A program made the translations under genes and the position numbers. Source: an uncultured Sphingomonadales bacterium (GTDB lineage Bacteria > Pseudomonadota > Alphaproteobacteria > Sphingomonadales > Sphingomonadaceae). From it: a stretch of 64,000 bases of DNA. The DNA lies in assembly GCA_903839675.1 (NCBI GenBank), contig CAIMDB010000032.1:1-64000 (forward strand), written 5' to 3'. This document shows positions 19,731-29,327 of the stretch, one piece after another. Position 1 is the stretch's first letter. Every line of letters begins with the position of its first letter. The notes under the pieces are model-generated. The model was not told where the DNA came from. It did no database searches and was given only the letters and a program-made list of their open reading frames with translations.

Positions 19731-20465
19731 TTAGTCGCGGTTGCCCATGAAGCTGAGCAGGAACTGGAACATGTTGATGAAGTCCAGATAGAGCGACAGC
19801 GCGCCCATGATCACCGTCTTGCCGACCATATCGGTGCCCGCCACATAGGCGTACATCGATTTGATGCGCTGCGTGTCATAGGCGGTGAGGCCCGCGAACA
19901 GCAGCACGCCGACAAAGCTGATGACAAGGTTCATCGTGCCCGACTGCATGAAGATGTTGATGATCGATGCGACGAGCAGGCCGACCACACCCATGACGAG
20001 GAATGTGCCCATGCCGGACAGATCCTTCTTCGTGGTATAGCCCCAAAGGCTGAGGCCTGCGAAAGCTGCCGACGTTGCGAAGAACGTCTGCGCGATCGAA
20101 GCGCCGGTGTAGACGAGGAAGATCGTCGACATCGACAGGCCCATGACCGTCGCAAAGCCCCAGAAGCAGGCCTGCAGCGTGAACGTGGACATACGGTTGA
20201 TGCCAAAGTTCATCGCCATCACAAAAGCGAGCGGGGACAGCATGATCACCCACTTCAGAATGCCAGGGCTCATCATGATGCTCTGTGCCGCGCCCGATGA
20301 CGCGAACAGCAAAGCGACGATGCCCGTCAGCAGCACGCCCGAACCCATATAGTTGTAAACAGACAGCATGTATGACCGCAGGCCCGCATCGACTGCGGCA
20401 CTGCGTGCGCCGACATCACCTGCCGGAGCCGCGCCCACCGAACGGGGGTCTGACCAGTTAGCCAT
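19731..20465 (-). CDS. Bax inhibitor-1 / YccA family membrane protein
   Basis: 244 residues from ATG 20465, which has GGAGAG eight bases upstream. Seven hydrophobic helices. The family motif region (GVLLFAGLTAYDTQRIKSMY, then LDFINMFQFLLSFMG) near the C-terminus carries the acidic residues of the BI-1 proton/calcium-leak pore. It resides in the inner membrane; bacterial members are linked to membrane protein quality control or calcium leak. Confidence 0.92.
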   Translation of the reverse strand: MANWSDPRSVGAAPAGDVGARSAAVDAGLRSYMLSVYNYMGSGVLLTGIVALLFASSGAAQSIMMSPGILKWVIMLSPLAFVMAMNFGINRMSTFTLQACFWGFATVMGLSMSTIFLVYTGASIAQTFFATSAAFAGLSLWGYTTKKDLSGMGTFLVMGVVGLLVASIINIFMQSGTMNLVISFVGVLLFAGLTAYDTQRIKSMYAYVAGTDMVGKTVIMGALSLYLDFINMFQFLLSFMGNRD

Positions 20466-20686
20466 CGTAACTCTCTCCAAATAACAGACCGGCACTATAG
20501 CCGGATGTGATGAAATATCGTGTGTTCGTTAGAAAATTCAAGCGAAACACGACATGGGGCCGCTCACTTTGTTAAGGAAACCCCTGTCAACCTCGCTCAG
20601 CCAACCTCGCGCGCCTGTAAAACCGCTTTGAACGGGGCGCATTCTCTGTAAGATCATGCCTGAGAAAAAGAAGCTGGGGGAGAGAG

Positions 20687-22285
20687 ATGGCAGGGTCAGC
20701 CTATCGCATTTACGTGCTTGTCCTGTTGATGGTCATTTACGCCTTCAACTTTCTCGACCGGCAAGTCGTCACGATCATCGCCCCCTATCTGAAAGAAGAT
20801 ATGGGCGTGTCTGATGCCCAGATCGGGCTGCTGTTTGGCACCGCTTTTGCTCTGTTTTATGCCGTTTTCGGGCTTCCTCTGGCCAAGCTTGCCGATGGCT
20901 GGAACCGGGTCCGCACCATTTCTATCGGTCTTGGCTTCTGGTCGGCGATGACGGCCGCGTCCGGCCTCGCTTCAAATTTCGGGCAGCTTGGCGCAGCGCG
21001 GATCGGGGTCGGCATCGGCGAAGCGAGCGCCTCTCCGGCCGCCTATTCGCTGTTGCAGGACTATTTTCCCAAATCGATGCGCGCCACTGTGCTCGCGCTT
21101 TATTCGGCCGGCATCTATCTCGGCTCAGGCGCCTCGCTCGTCTTTGGCGGCGTTGTGATTGAATATTGGGCGACACACTACACCGCCGGCAACGCGCCCT
21201 TCGGGCTGACCGGCTGGCAGGCGACCTATTTCGCTTTTGGTCTGCCCGGCATCACTCTGGCCTTCCTCATGTGGTTCACCGTACGCGAACCCGTCCGCGG
21301 GGCGATTGACGGCATCCCCACACCCGGCATCGCACGACCCTTCCATGCGGTTCTCGCTGAGTTTGCAGCCATGTTGCCGCCCTGGAACTGGCGTGGCTAT
21401 GCCCGCATGACGGGCGCGCCCAAAACATCCATCGCCAATTTTGTGCTCCTCGCCGCTGTCGTGATGGGCGCTGTCGCCATTGTCATTGTGACCGACGGCC
21501 TGCTCCACCCGGAAAAGCGCGCGGTGGTGGCGGCAATTGGCAGCTTCAACATCACAACAAATATGGTGCAGTGGGGCGCGATTGGGATTGGTGTCTATTG
21601 TGTGGGCAGCTGGTTACAGACGATCCGCCTGCGCGACCCCGCCTGCTTTGCGCTGGTCGCCAATCCGGGCTTTATCGCCTTGACGGTCACCGGCGGGCTG
21701 ATGTCCTATATCAGCTACGGCCTGTCGCCCTTCATCTTCCTCTATGCCAAAACCCAATTCGGCGTCGGCGCAGAGGCTGGCCTGACGTTGGGCGCTATTC
21801 TCGCCATCGGTGGCGGGCTCGGCGCAACCTTTGGCGGCATCTTGGGGGACTGGCTCCGCCAACGCACGCCAAAGGGCCGCATGATTGTGATGCTGATCGC
21901 CGCGATTGGCTCCGCCGTAACGATCATCGCAGGCTATAGCGTCTCGAGCCTGACCTCGTTCTACGTGCTGACCGCCGCAAATGTGTTCATCCACATCATG
22001 TGGCTCGGCCCTTGTGCCGCGTCCATTCAGGATCTGGTGCTGCCCCGCATGCGCGGCACATCGACGGCAGCCTTCTTCCTTGGCACGACCATCCTTGGAC
22101 TGGGCCTTGGGCCTTATATCGTTGGCCTCTCCAGCGATGTGTCTGGAGACCTCCGGCTGGCCTTGATGGGCACCATCATCGTGATGCCCATCATCCTCGG
22201 CTGCATCCTGCTCGCCATGCGTCGCGTGCCCGATCTTGAACGCACCGTCCTTGACCGGGCCCGGGCAGCCGGAGAACCAGTTTAA
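20687..22285 (+). CDS. MFS transporter, spinster-like
   Basis: 532 residues with about 12 membrane segments. The N-terminal signature FNFLDRQVVTIIAPYLKEDM, the loop GLPLAKLADGWNRVRTI and GIGEASASPAAYSLLQDYFP match the spinster-type MFS proteins common in sphingomonads. There is an extra-long central cytoplasmic/periplasmic segment (about 205-290). Substrate unknown. Strong ribosome site GGGGGAGAG. The stop overlaps the converging sodC stop on the palindrome TTAA. Confidence 0.88.
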   Translation: MAGSAYRIYVLVLLMVIYAFNFLDRQVVTIIAPYLKEDMGVSDAQIGLLFGTAFALFYAVFGLPLAKLADGWNRVRTISIGLGFWSAMTAASGLASNFGQLGAARIGVGIGEASASPAAYSLLQDYFPKSMRATVLALYSAGIYLGSGASLVFGGVVIEYWATHYTAGNAPFGLTGWQATYFAFGLPGITLAFLMWFTVREPVRGAIDGIPTPGIARPFHAVLAEFAAMLPPWNWRGYARMTGAPKTSIANFVLLAAVVMGAVAIVIVTDGLLHPEKRAVVAAIGSFNITTNMVQWGAIGIGVYCVGSWLQTIRLRDPACFALVANPGFIALTVTGGLMSYISYGLSPFIFLYAKTQFGVGAEAGLTLGAILAIGGGLGATFGGILGDWLRQRTPKGRMIVMLIAAIGSAVTIIAGYSVSSLTSFYVLTAANVFIHIMWLGPCAASIQDLVLPRMRGTSTAAFFLGTTILGLGLGPYIVGLSSDVSGDLRLALMGTIIVMPIILGCILLAMRRVPDLERTVLDRARAAGEPV

Positions 22286-22815
22286 CGCGGGCGCAGGACG
22301 CCACAGAGGATGCGCTTACCGCTCTTGCCGGTGGGGTCGGTCATTTCGTCATCCGCATCGGCATGGAGTACCACCGCCGCGCCATCTGCGTCCAGCAAAG
22401 GTGTTGCGCCCGTTGCAACCAAGCCTGCGCCAAGCCAAGTCTTCAGCCGCCCTGCGCCTTTTTCATTGGCGATGAGGTTGGGGGCGTCTCCTGCATGGGG
22501 GCCTTGCGGGTTCTTATGGCCATGCTGATGCGCGGTTGGGTTCCAATGCCCGCCCGCCGTCACAAAGTCAGGGGCCTCACATTTTCCGACCGTGTGGACG
22601 TGCAGGCCGTGGGGACCCGCCGTGGCGCCCTTCACCGAGACATCAAGCCAAAGGCCGTCAGTGGATTCCGTGACGATGGCGGTGCCGGCGGGCTGGCCCG
22701 TCGCATCAACCAAATCAGCCCCGGCAGCGGCCTTCATCCCGCCCGAAACGCTGGGCACACACCCAGCGACCAGAAGCGCACTGAGGGGCAGGCTGATCAA
22801 AAACATCTTGTTCAT
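22282..22815 (-). CDS. sodC: Cu/Zn superoxide dismutase, lipoprotein
   Basis: 177 residues. Lipoprotein signal with LVAGC lipobox near residue 19, so it is probably anchored in the periplasm. Copper/zinc ligands: HGLHVHTVGKC, then GGHWNPTAHQHGHKNPQGPHAGDAPN broken here as two motifs (GGHWNPTAHQHGH and PHAGDAPN), and a later VVLHADADD with the fourth copper His. The disulfide Cys is in GKCEAP and near the C-terminal ILCGVL. Removes extracytoplasmic superoxide. Confidence 0.95.
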   Translation of the reverse strand: MNKMFLISLPLSALLVAGCVPSVSGGMKAAAGADLVDATGQPAGTAIVTESTDGLWLDVSVKGATAGPHGLHVHTVGKCEAPDFVTAGGHWNPTAHQHGHKNPQGPHAGDAPNLIANEKGAGRLKTWLGAGLVATGATPLLDADGAAVVLHADADDEMTDPTGKSGKRILCGVLRPR

Positions 22816-22933
22816 TCAAAAATCTCCGTGGCATCGCGCCTTAAATAGTTTCGGCCACATTTTACCGATACTCAAGACGGTCTATGCATATGCTATGTGA
22901 AGTGCGGCAAGGGGCCGCCATGAAGGACATCAG

Positions 22934-23929
22934 ATGGCTATTGTCGTAACAGGCGTTGCAGGCTTTATCGGCTCTCACGTCGCGCGCGCCCTGCTCGCGC
23001 GGGGAGAGCGTGTTGTCGGCATCGACAATCTCAACGATTATTATGATGTCCAACTCAAGAAGGATCGGCTGGCCGATATCGCCCACCCGCATCTCGCCTT
23101 TCATCAAACCGATTTTGCGGATCATGCCGCGTTGGAAGACGCGCTGCACGGCGTGGAGATTGAGACGATCGTCCATCTCGGTGCCCAGCCGGGTGTGCGT
23201 TATTCGCTCATCAATCCACGTGCCTATCTCCAGTCCAATCTGGCCGGGCACCTCAACATGCTGGAAATCGCGCGGCACCGCGGCGTGCGGCAGATGGTCT
23301 ATGCGTCCTCCTCATCTGTCTATGGCGCCAATCGCGACCTTCCGTTCCGCGTCACCGACCGGGTCGATCATCCGATCTCGCTCTACGCTGCCACGAAAAA
23401 GGCGGATGAACTGATGAGCGAAACCTACGCCCACCTCTTCCGCATTCCCCTTACAGGCTTACGCTTCTTCACCGTTTATGGCCGATGGGGCCGGCCGGAC
23501 ATGGCCGTGTGGGGATTTGTGGAGCGCATTTTGAACGGCCAACCGATTACCGTTTACAATCAGGGCCAGATGCGGCGGGACTTTACGCACATCAATGACA
23601 TCCTGGCCGGTATCCTCGCCGCGATTGACAAGCCCGTCGTCGATGACGGCGCCGAAAAGGCGGGTGGCAGCATCTCCCCCCACCGGCTGTTCAACATCGG
23701 CAACAACCAATCCGAAGAGCTGATGAAGATGATCGCCGTTGTGGAACAGGCTTGTGGGCGCAAGGCGGAGATCGACTTCCAGCCGCTGCAGCCCGGCGAC
23801 GTTTTGGAAACCTATGCCGACATCACCGCCATTGCGGACGAGCTGGGCTTTGCGCCCTCGACGCCGATCGAGGTTGGCATCCCCGATTTCGTGGACTGGT
23901 ATCGCGGCTATCGTGGGCGCACCAGTTAG
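22934..23929 (+). CDS. NAD-dependent epimerase, probably UDP-glucuronate 4-epimerase
   Basis: 331 residues, extended SDR. GVAGFIGSHVARAL at residues 7-20, IDNLNDYYDVQLKKDRL typical of UDP-glucuronate/galacturonate epimerases, YASSSSVYG, catalytic YAATK and RFFTVYGRWGRPDMA. It probably makes UDP-galacturonate from UDP-glucuronate for cell-surface glycans or glycosphingolipids. It converges on ugd, which would supply UDP-glucuronate; stops overlap by 4 bp. Confidence 0.88.
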   Translation: MAIVVTGVAGFIGSHVARALLARGERVVGIDNLNDYYDVQLKKDRLADIAHPHLAFHQTDFADHAALEDALHGVEIETIVHLGAQPGVRYSLINPRAYLQSNLAGHLNMLEIARHRGVRQMVYASSSSVYGANRDLPFRVTDRVDHPISLYAATKKADELMSETYAHLFRIPLTGLRFFTVYGRWGRPDMAVWGFVERILNGQPITVYNQGQMRRDFTHINDILAGILAAIDKPVVDDGAEKAGGSISPHRLFNIGNNQSEELMKMIAVVEQACGRKAEIDFQPLQPGDVLETYADITAIADELGFAPSTPIEVGIPDFVDWYRGYRGRTS

Positions 23930-25239
23930 TCGGCGGTCGGCCGTCCGATCGAGCTGTAGCGCAAGCCGTGGCGAACGGCCTCCTCTGCCTTATAAACGTT
24001 GCGGAGGTCCACAAGGACTGGACTGTTCATCGTTTTGGCAATCTTGGCGAGGTCAAGGGCGCGGAACGCATCCCATTCGGTCACCAGCGCAAGCGCATCG
24101 GCACCTTCAGCCACGGCATAAGGATCTGACTTAAAGGTCACGCCGGGCATCACAGACTTCGCGGCCTCCATGCCTTCGGGATCATAAGCGACGACGTTGG
24201 CGCCTGCATCCTGCAGGGCTTGGGCAATGGCAATGGAGGGGGCGTCGCGCATGTCATCGGTGTTCGGCTTGAAGGTGACGCCCAACAGGCCAACCGTCTT
24301 GCCGCGGGCCTCTCCGCCCATGGCCTGAATGATTTTCCGGCCCATCGCCCGCTTGCGACTGTCATTCACCTGCACCACCGCCTCGACAATCCGCGACGGC
24401 ACATCATGGTCTTCGGCTGTCTTCAACAGCGCGAGCGTGTCCTTCGGGAAGCAGGAGCCACCATAGCCGGGACCTGCGTGCAGGAATTTGGAGCCAATTC
24501 GGTTATCGAGGCCAATGCCCCGCGCCACATCCTGCACATCGGCGCCGACAGCCTCGCACAGGTCCGCCATCTCGTTGATGAACGTGATCTTCGTCGCAAG
24601 GAATGCGTTCGCCGCATATTTAATCAGCTCCGCAGTCCGGCGTTCGGTGAACAGAAGCGGCGCTTGATTGAGATAGAGCGGGCGGTAGACATCCTGCATG
24701 ACCAATTTGGCGCGCGCATCGGTCGTACCGATGACAATCCGGTCCGGGCGTTTGAAATCGGAAATCGCCGCGCCTTCGCGCAGGAATTCCGGGTTTGATA
24801 CAACGGCCACTTCGGCGCCCGGTGCAGCCTCCCGCAAAATGCGTTCCACTTCATCACCCGTGCCGACGGGAACGGTGGATTTGGTGACGACCACTACGGG
24901 CCCGGTAATGGCCGACGCAATATCGCGCGTCGCCTGATAGACATAGGTCAGATCCGCATGGCCATCGCCGCGCCGCGACGGTGTGCCCACGGCGATGAAG
25001 ACAGCGTCTGCACCAGCCACACCCGCCTTGAGGTCCGTGGTGAAAGACAGGCGCCCGCCGGCGACGTTGCTTGCGACAAGTTCGGCAAGGCCGGGTTCGT
25101 AAATGGGCATGACGCCGCTCAAAAGCGCATCAATTTTCCGCTGATCAAGATCGACACAAACCACGCTGTGTCCGAAATCGGCAAAGCAGGTCCCGGAAAC
25201 GAGCCCGACATAACCAGCCCCGATCATCGTAATTTTCAT
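23926..25239 (-). CDS. ugd: UDP-glucose 6-dehydrogenase
   Basis: 437 residues. N-terminal NAD-binding GAGYVGLVSGTCFADFGH, middle domain with catalytic Cys in GYGGSCFPKDTLAL, and a C-terminal UDP-binding domain (GVTFKPNTDDMRDAPS). It oxidises UDP-glucose to UDP-glucuronate, the substrate of the neighbouring epimerase. All key motifs are intact. Confidence 0.96.
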   Translation of the reverse strand: MKITMIGAGYVGLVSGTCFADFGHSVVCVDLDQRKIDALLSGVMPIYEPGLAELVASNVAGGRLSFTTDLKAGVAGADAVFIAVGTPSRRGDGHADLTYVYQATRDIASAITGPVVVVTKSTVPVGTGDEVERILREAAPGAEVAVVSNPEFLREGAAISDFKRPDRIVIGTTDARAKLVMQDVYRPLYLNQAPLLFTERRTAELIKYAANAFLATKITFINEMADLCEAVGADVQDVARGIGLDNRIGSKFLHAGPGYGGSCFPKDTLALLKTAEDHDVPSRIVEAVVQVNDSRKRAMGRKIIQAMGGEARGKTVGLLGVTFKPNTDDMRDAPSIAIAQALQDAGANVVAYDPEGMEAAKSVMPGVTFKSDPYAVAEGADALALVTEWDAFRALDLAKIAKTMNSPVLVDLRNVYKAEEAVRHGLRYSSIGRPTAD

Positions 25240-25323
25240 AACAGCCTATCCATCAGTAACCCGGACGTCGCCATCCGTATTCAAGATCTAAGTCGAAGAT
25301 ATTACCAACTCAATGAATGGCCA

Positions 25324-25355
25324 AAGAAAAAGGGGCCGACCAAAAGGCCGACCCC
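25324..25355 (-). terminator. Rho-independent terminator of the OmpA-type gene
   Basis: Minus-strand RNA forms a 10-bp stem (GGGGTCGGCC / GGTCGGCCCC, two G-U pairs) with UUUU loop followed by TTTTTCTTT, 30 bp after the stop. Confidence 0.8.
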
Positions 25356-25385
25356 CCAATCTTTAGCCGTCAGGCGTCAGGTCAA

Positions 25386-26504
25386 TTACTGACCCGAACC
25401 TGGACCGTAGGTGATTTCCACACGACGGTTCTGCAGTTCGCGAACACCGTCTGCGGTTTCGACGCGCGGTGCGCCTTCACCAAAGGCCTGCGTTGCAATC
25501 ACGCCGCCCGGAATGCCCTTACCTTCAAGGTAAGAACGAACCGACGTGTTACGACGCTCGGACAGGCCGAGGTTGTACTTGGGCGTGCCCGACTTGTCGG
25601 CGTGGCCGGCAAGCATGACCTGCGCGTTACCGCAATCGCCATAAGCCGTCACAGCATTGTCGAGGATCGACGCTGCTTCAGCCGTGACGTCCGACTTGTC
25701 CCATTCAAAGAAGACAATGTACGGCCCCGGTGCGCACACAGCTGCCACCACTGGCGGCGGAGGCGGAGGCGGCGGGGGAGGTGGCGGCGGCGGAGGTGGC
25801 GGAGGCGGCGGTGCAGCCGGCTCACCAAAGTTGTAGATCAGGCTGCCGAGGAGCGAGTGCGAACGCATCGTCGTCGACGTGGCGCGACCAATGCGATCCA
25901 CCAGATCCACATTGCCCTGATTGAACAAGCGGTACTTCAAGCCGATATCCCAATTGCTGCCGAGCGGAGCGCGGATACCCGCAATCGCCTGCCAGGCAAA
26001 ACCTGTGTGGGAATCGTTCAGGAAGCTTGGACCAGCCGGGTTCAGGTTGAAATCGGTCTTCGTGCGGGCAACGCCTGCACCACCACCGACAAAGCCCTGA
26101 ACGCCGTCATCATCACCGAAGTCCAGCAGGCCGTTGAGCATGAAGCTCAGCGTGCTGCTATCACCACCCGGTGTGTTGTAGACGCCGGCAGCAGCCAAAG
26201 TTGCTGCGGACGGGCCAGACGGCGTTGTGGTCTGCGAAGCCCATGATTCGATCGAGGCCTGCTTGTAGCCGACTTCAGCTTCAAGACGGAAACCACCAAA
26301 ATCATAGCCGATGATGGCATCTGCATCGTAGCCAGTCTTGAAATTGGCGCTGGCAACGCTTTCCAGAGCACCAATATCCGTCTTCTGTTCTTCAAAAAGC
26401 GACGCACCGGCTTCGACACCGATATACCATGCATCGTCACGCGCCAGCGCGGGAGTAGCCATGGCGGTCGATGCGAGCACTGCTACGAGAGCAAGCTTCC
26501 GCAT
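25386..26504 (-). CDS. OmpA family outer membrane protein with polyproline linker
   Basis: 372 residues. Signal peptide (MRKLALVAVLASTAMATPALA), an eight-strand-type beta-barrel (about 22-225), 20 consecutive prolines (about 236-255), then an OmpA C-terminal peptidoglycan-binding domain with VMLAGHADKSGTPKYNLGLS, LSERRNTSVRSYL and LQNRRVEITYG. It links outer membrane to peptidoglycan. Upstream TTGCAC, 17 bp, TAGGAC is a possible promoter. An efficient terminator follows, as expected for a highly expressed porin-like gene. Confidence 0.94.
   Translation of the reverse strand: MRKLALVAVLASTAMATPALARDDAWYIGVEAGASLFEEQKTDIGALESVASANFKTGYDADAIIGYDFGGFRLEAEVGYKQASIESWASQTTTPSGPSAATLAAAGVYNTPGGDSSTLSFMLNGLLDFGDDDGVQGFVGGGAGVARTKTDFNLNPAGPSFLNDSHTGFAWQAIAGIRAPLGSNWDIGLKYRLFNQGNVDLVDRIGRATSTTMRSHSLLGSLIYNFGEPAAPPPPPPPPPPPPPPPPPPPPVVAAVCAPGPYIVFFEWDKSDVTAEAASILDNAVTAYGDCGNAQVMLAGHADKSGTPKYNLGLSERRNTSVRSYLEGKGIPGGVIATQAFGEGAPRVETADGVRELQNRRVEITYGPGSGQ
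25752..25811 (-). repeat. Polyproline-coding tract
   Basis: 20 consecutive proline codons, mixed CCG/CCT/CCA/CCC, between barrel and OmpA domain. The tract may be length-variable and would need EF-P to translate. Confidence 0.85.
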
Positions 26505-26638
26505 AATAAATCCCCTTTCTCAATTGTCACTTGGGACAGCGAAGTGGTCCTAACTGATGCCATTCTGACGTGCAAGGGCACATTGACGGGAAGTGTTGCG
26601 TAAAAGCCTCAGTCTTAGTGGAATATTATTGCGCCAGT

Positions 26639-27133
26639 TTAGTTTGAGATAAGGCCATGGGTTTGCAATGCCGCAATTAATTCCGCGAGCCGCGCACGAC
26701 ACTCCATATCGACCACGGCGCCGCCAGAAGGCTCGGAAATGCTGACACTGCGCGGGCCCACAACCTGCTGGCCGCCGATTCGCAGGCTTGTTGCGGAGAT
26801 ATCCGCCGACCAATTCCCTCCATTATGGCGCAACATAATGCCGGTTGAACGCTGCCAGACCTGCAATCCGTCAAAGGGGTCGACAAAGCGCCACCCCCCA
26901 AGTGTCCACTGGGCAATTGCGCCAGCATGATTGGACCATTCCGCGACCGGAGACGGAGACACAAGCCAACATGCGCCTTCTGCAGGAGACGCAGGCGGCG
27001 CATCGCGCATGTCGTCGACGACACATTGAACACAGATATCGAGACGTTGCAGCGCCTCATTATGCGTCACTTCCTTCTGAGCTTGGGCAAGGTGAAGATA
27101 GGGCAAAGCGAGGCGGGGTGTATGGTCCGACAT
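26639..27133 (-). CDS. DUF2793 protein at the distal end of the GTA cluster
   Basis: 164 residues. Opens with TPRLALPYLHLAQAQKEVTHNEAL, the DUF2793 signature, then GACWLVSPSPVAEWSNHAGAIAQW. DUF2793 proteins end many GTA and siphophage tail clusters and probably belong to tail-tip or fibre structures. It is the last gene, 17 bp after the gp15-like gene. Confidence 0.9.
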   Translation of the reverse strand: MSDHTPRLALPYLHLAQAQKEVTHNEALQRLDICVQCVVDDMRDAPPASPAEGACWLVSPSPVAEWSNHAGAIAQWTLGGWRFVDPFDGLQVWQRSTGIMLRHNGGNWSADISATSLRIGGQQVVGPRSVSISEPSGGAVVDMECRARLAELIAALQTHGLISN

Positions 27134-27150
27134 TGAAGATCCTTTGCGTC

Positions 27151-29325
27151 TTAGATGGGGAAGGCTTTGGTCGCCGGATCAGATTGGGCGAAACGCCCGA
27201 TCTGGCGGACGCTGATGGTGAGAGACGTCGCCCCGGCCGCCCGCATGTCCCCGAGCTGTGCGGCCGAGAGATGGAGGTGTGGCTGAGCGAGTGTCACATC
27301 GATGCGCTGGGCAGATGGCAGTGCGACAATCTCGATCCGATAGAGTTCAGCCTCTTCGGCAATGGGCACCTCAATGCCATCCAGCCAGCGCCAGCCCTCG
27401 CGGCTTCGGCGGGTCCACTGCAGGTCGATGGTGCCATCGGACAATGGCATGGCGCGCAGATGCACCGGCGAAAGAGGCCTCAACGCCGCACCAACGGCAG
27501 TTAGGCTGGCTGTCACACCGTCGGGATCACCTACGCCCTTTGCCATGACGTCAATGCTGCTGGCGCCTGTCGGCACGGACAAGGCCACCAGCGTCTCTGG
27601 GTCCAGCAAAAGAAACGGCTCTTGCGCTGCATGATCAGTAATCCGGGACTCCGTCCCCCGACGGCCCCGCAACAGGCGCGACAATATCCACCTGCCCGGC
27701 GCGAAACGCTCGGCCATCCCAAACTGGAGGACCTCGCCCCCAACCAAAGCAAGGTTCGCGCCGGTCCAGAGGGCATCGTCACTGACATTCAGAAGTGACA
27801 TGCCGTCATGCAGCAACTCGACCGTGAGGGCATTGCGCACATCCATCAAATGCGGCGACGCGGCACCAAGTGGATTGCGGACAATCCCCATCCTGGCCGG
27901 AGCCGCCGTACGCCCAAGGTCTTCCCATGGCGCCGTCGGTCCGGCGCGTTGCATCAGCACGGCAGACCGCCAACCGGGCGCCGTCCCGGCAGCAGCTGCA
28001 ACGACCAAAGGCGCGGAGGCCGCTGCGTCCTGAACCGAGGGGAGGTCTGCAAGGTGCAGCATGGTGCGTCCGGCGGCGCGATCCGCCTCAGCCACAATCC
28101 GTCCGCCATCCACGGGGACGCTTGCCAATGGCATGGCAGAGCGCGGCGACAACGATGCAACGATACACATGCCGTCCAAAGCAACGGAACGGATGCGCCA
28201 AAGCTGGCTCTGCACAACAAGCGAGGCCGCCGGCCAAGCCGCGAGATAGCGCCAGGGCAGGCGCACTTCGGCAGACATCGTCTCCCGCCGCGCCGTGAAT
28301 AGGCGTTCGCGCGCCCAATGCGCGGCGTTATCCGCGGCCAAGGCGCCGGGCAGGTCTATGTGGAGCACTTGGCCGCTTGCGTGCAGATCGATGGACTGAA
28401 GCCCAAGCTGATAATCCCGGTTCGGGTCGGCAAATCCAAGCTCCACACGCGCGGCAAGGCTCTCCGCCGCACCCCGCTTTTGGGGCAAGCGTGGGCCGCC
28501 GCTCAAGCCAGCGGCGGCACCCAGATCTTCCTCGGCGATGAGTGTGCTCGGCAGGTCTGATCGACCCACGTGCAGAACTTCGCCGTCATCGGTCCAATCC
28601 AAGCCCGCAATATCATTCAAAGGTGCAAGGGCGGCAGCAACGGAGCTGCCATCGGCGGCATATCCGTCAAGCGTGATGCCTAGGTTCCCCTCCAATTCCC
28701 CTCCCACAAGATCGACAAGGACGTCTGCCACCCCCACGGGTCCGTCATCGGCAAGGACTTCAAAGCTCAGATTGGGGATGCGGTTGCCGAAGCTTTCCAG
28801 CGCCATATCTTCGAACACGGCATAGGCCCGGCCCCGATAGGCAGGCGTAGCCGCCCCCTCCGCTGACGCGATGAGAGGATCAACCGGCTGGTCCGGCGCG
28901 CCGCTATGCACTCGGAAACCCGTTTCAATCTTAAAGTCACCCGCAGCCCCGCGCAGCAGCGTGCCGTCAGCCCAGATACGTCCAATCCCCCGAATGGGGC
29001 GGGCGGAAAGCAACACCGCGATCGACGCCGAATAGCTGTAGACGGTCGCCTTGGGGCGGCCCTTACCTTGGGATACCTTTTGGCGCTCCTCGCGCAAGTC
29101 GGTCGCCCAAATAACGGTGCCCGACACGCGCATGCGGCCATAGAGGCGCGGAATGCTAGCGCCATAAGTGGAGGCCTGCACAGCAAGATCAGCAAGCCGC
29201 GCGCCCTGCCGCCCTTTGGGGGCAAACAGCGCCTGATCAACACGTTGACCCGCCATCGCGCCGATGGCCGCCCCAATCGGCCCGCCAATCGCAGACCCGA
29301 CCGCTGTCAGCAAGAGTGTCGCCAT
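27151..29325 (-). CDS. GTA tail-tip protein, gp15-like (short form)
   Basis: 724 residues from ATG 29325. The N-terminus, MATLLLTAVGSAIGGPIGAA then YGASIPRLYGRMRVSGTVIW, matches the membrane-like start of GTA gp15 tail-tip ('host specificity') proteins. The middle resembles the phage-tail-3 domain (about 215-470). The Rhodobacter protein is nearly twice as long and contains a TIM-barrel domain near the N-terminus. Here the sequence passes straight from the N-terminal region to the tail domain, so that domain appears absent. Follows the NlpC gene after 2 bp. Confidence 0.85.
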   Translation of the reverse strand: MATLLLTAVGSAIGGPIGAAIGAMAGQRVDQALFAPKGRQGARLADLAVQASTYGASIPRLYGRMRVSGTVIWATDLREERQKVSQGKGRPKATVYSYSASIAVLLSARPIRGIGRIWADGTLLRGAAGDFKIETGFRVHSGAPDQPVDPLIASAEGAATPAYRGRAYAVFEDMALESFGNRIPNLSFEVLADDGPVGVADVLVDLVGGELEGNLGITLDGYAADGSSVAAALAPLNDIAGLDWTDDGEVLHVGRSDLPSTLIAEEDLGAAAGLSGGPRLPQKRGAAESLAARVELGFADPNRDYQLGLQSIDLHASGQVLHIDLPGALAADNAAHWARERLFTARRETMSAEVRLPWRYLAAWPAASLVVQSQLWRIRSVALDGMCIVASLSPRSAMPLASVPVDGGRIVAEADRAAGRTMLHLADLPSVQDAAASAPLVVAAAAGTAPGWRSAVLMQRAGPTAPWEDLGRTAAPARMGIVRNPLGAASPHLMDVRNALTVELLHDGMSLLNVSDDALWTGANLALVGGEVLQFGMAERFAPGRWILSRLLRGRRGTESRITDHAAQEPFLLLDPETLVALSVPTGASSIDVMAKGVGDPDGVTASLTAVGAALRPLSPVHLRAMPLSDGTIDLQWTRRSREGWRWLDGIEVPIAEEAELYRIEIVALPSAQRIDVTLAQPHLHLSAAQLGDMRAAGATSLTISVRQIGRFAQSDPATKAFPI

Positions 29326-29327
29326 GG

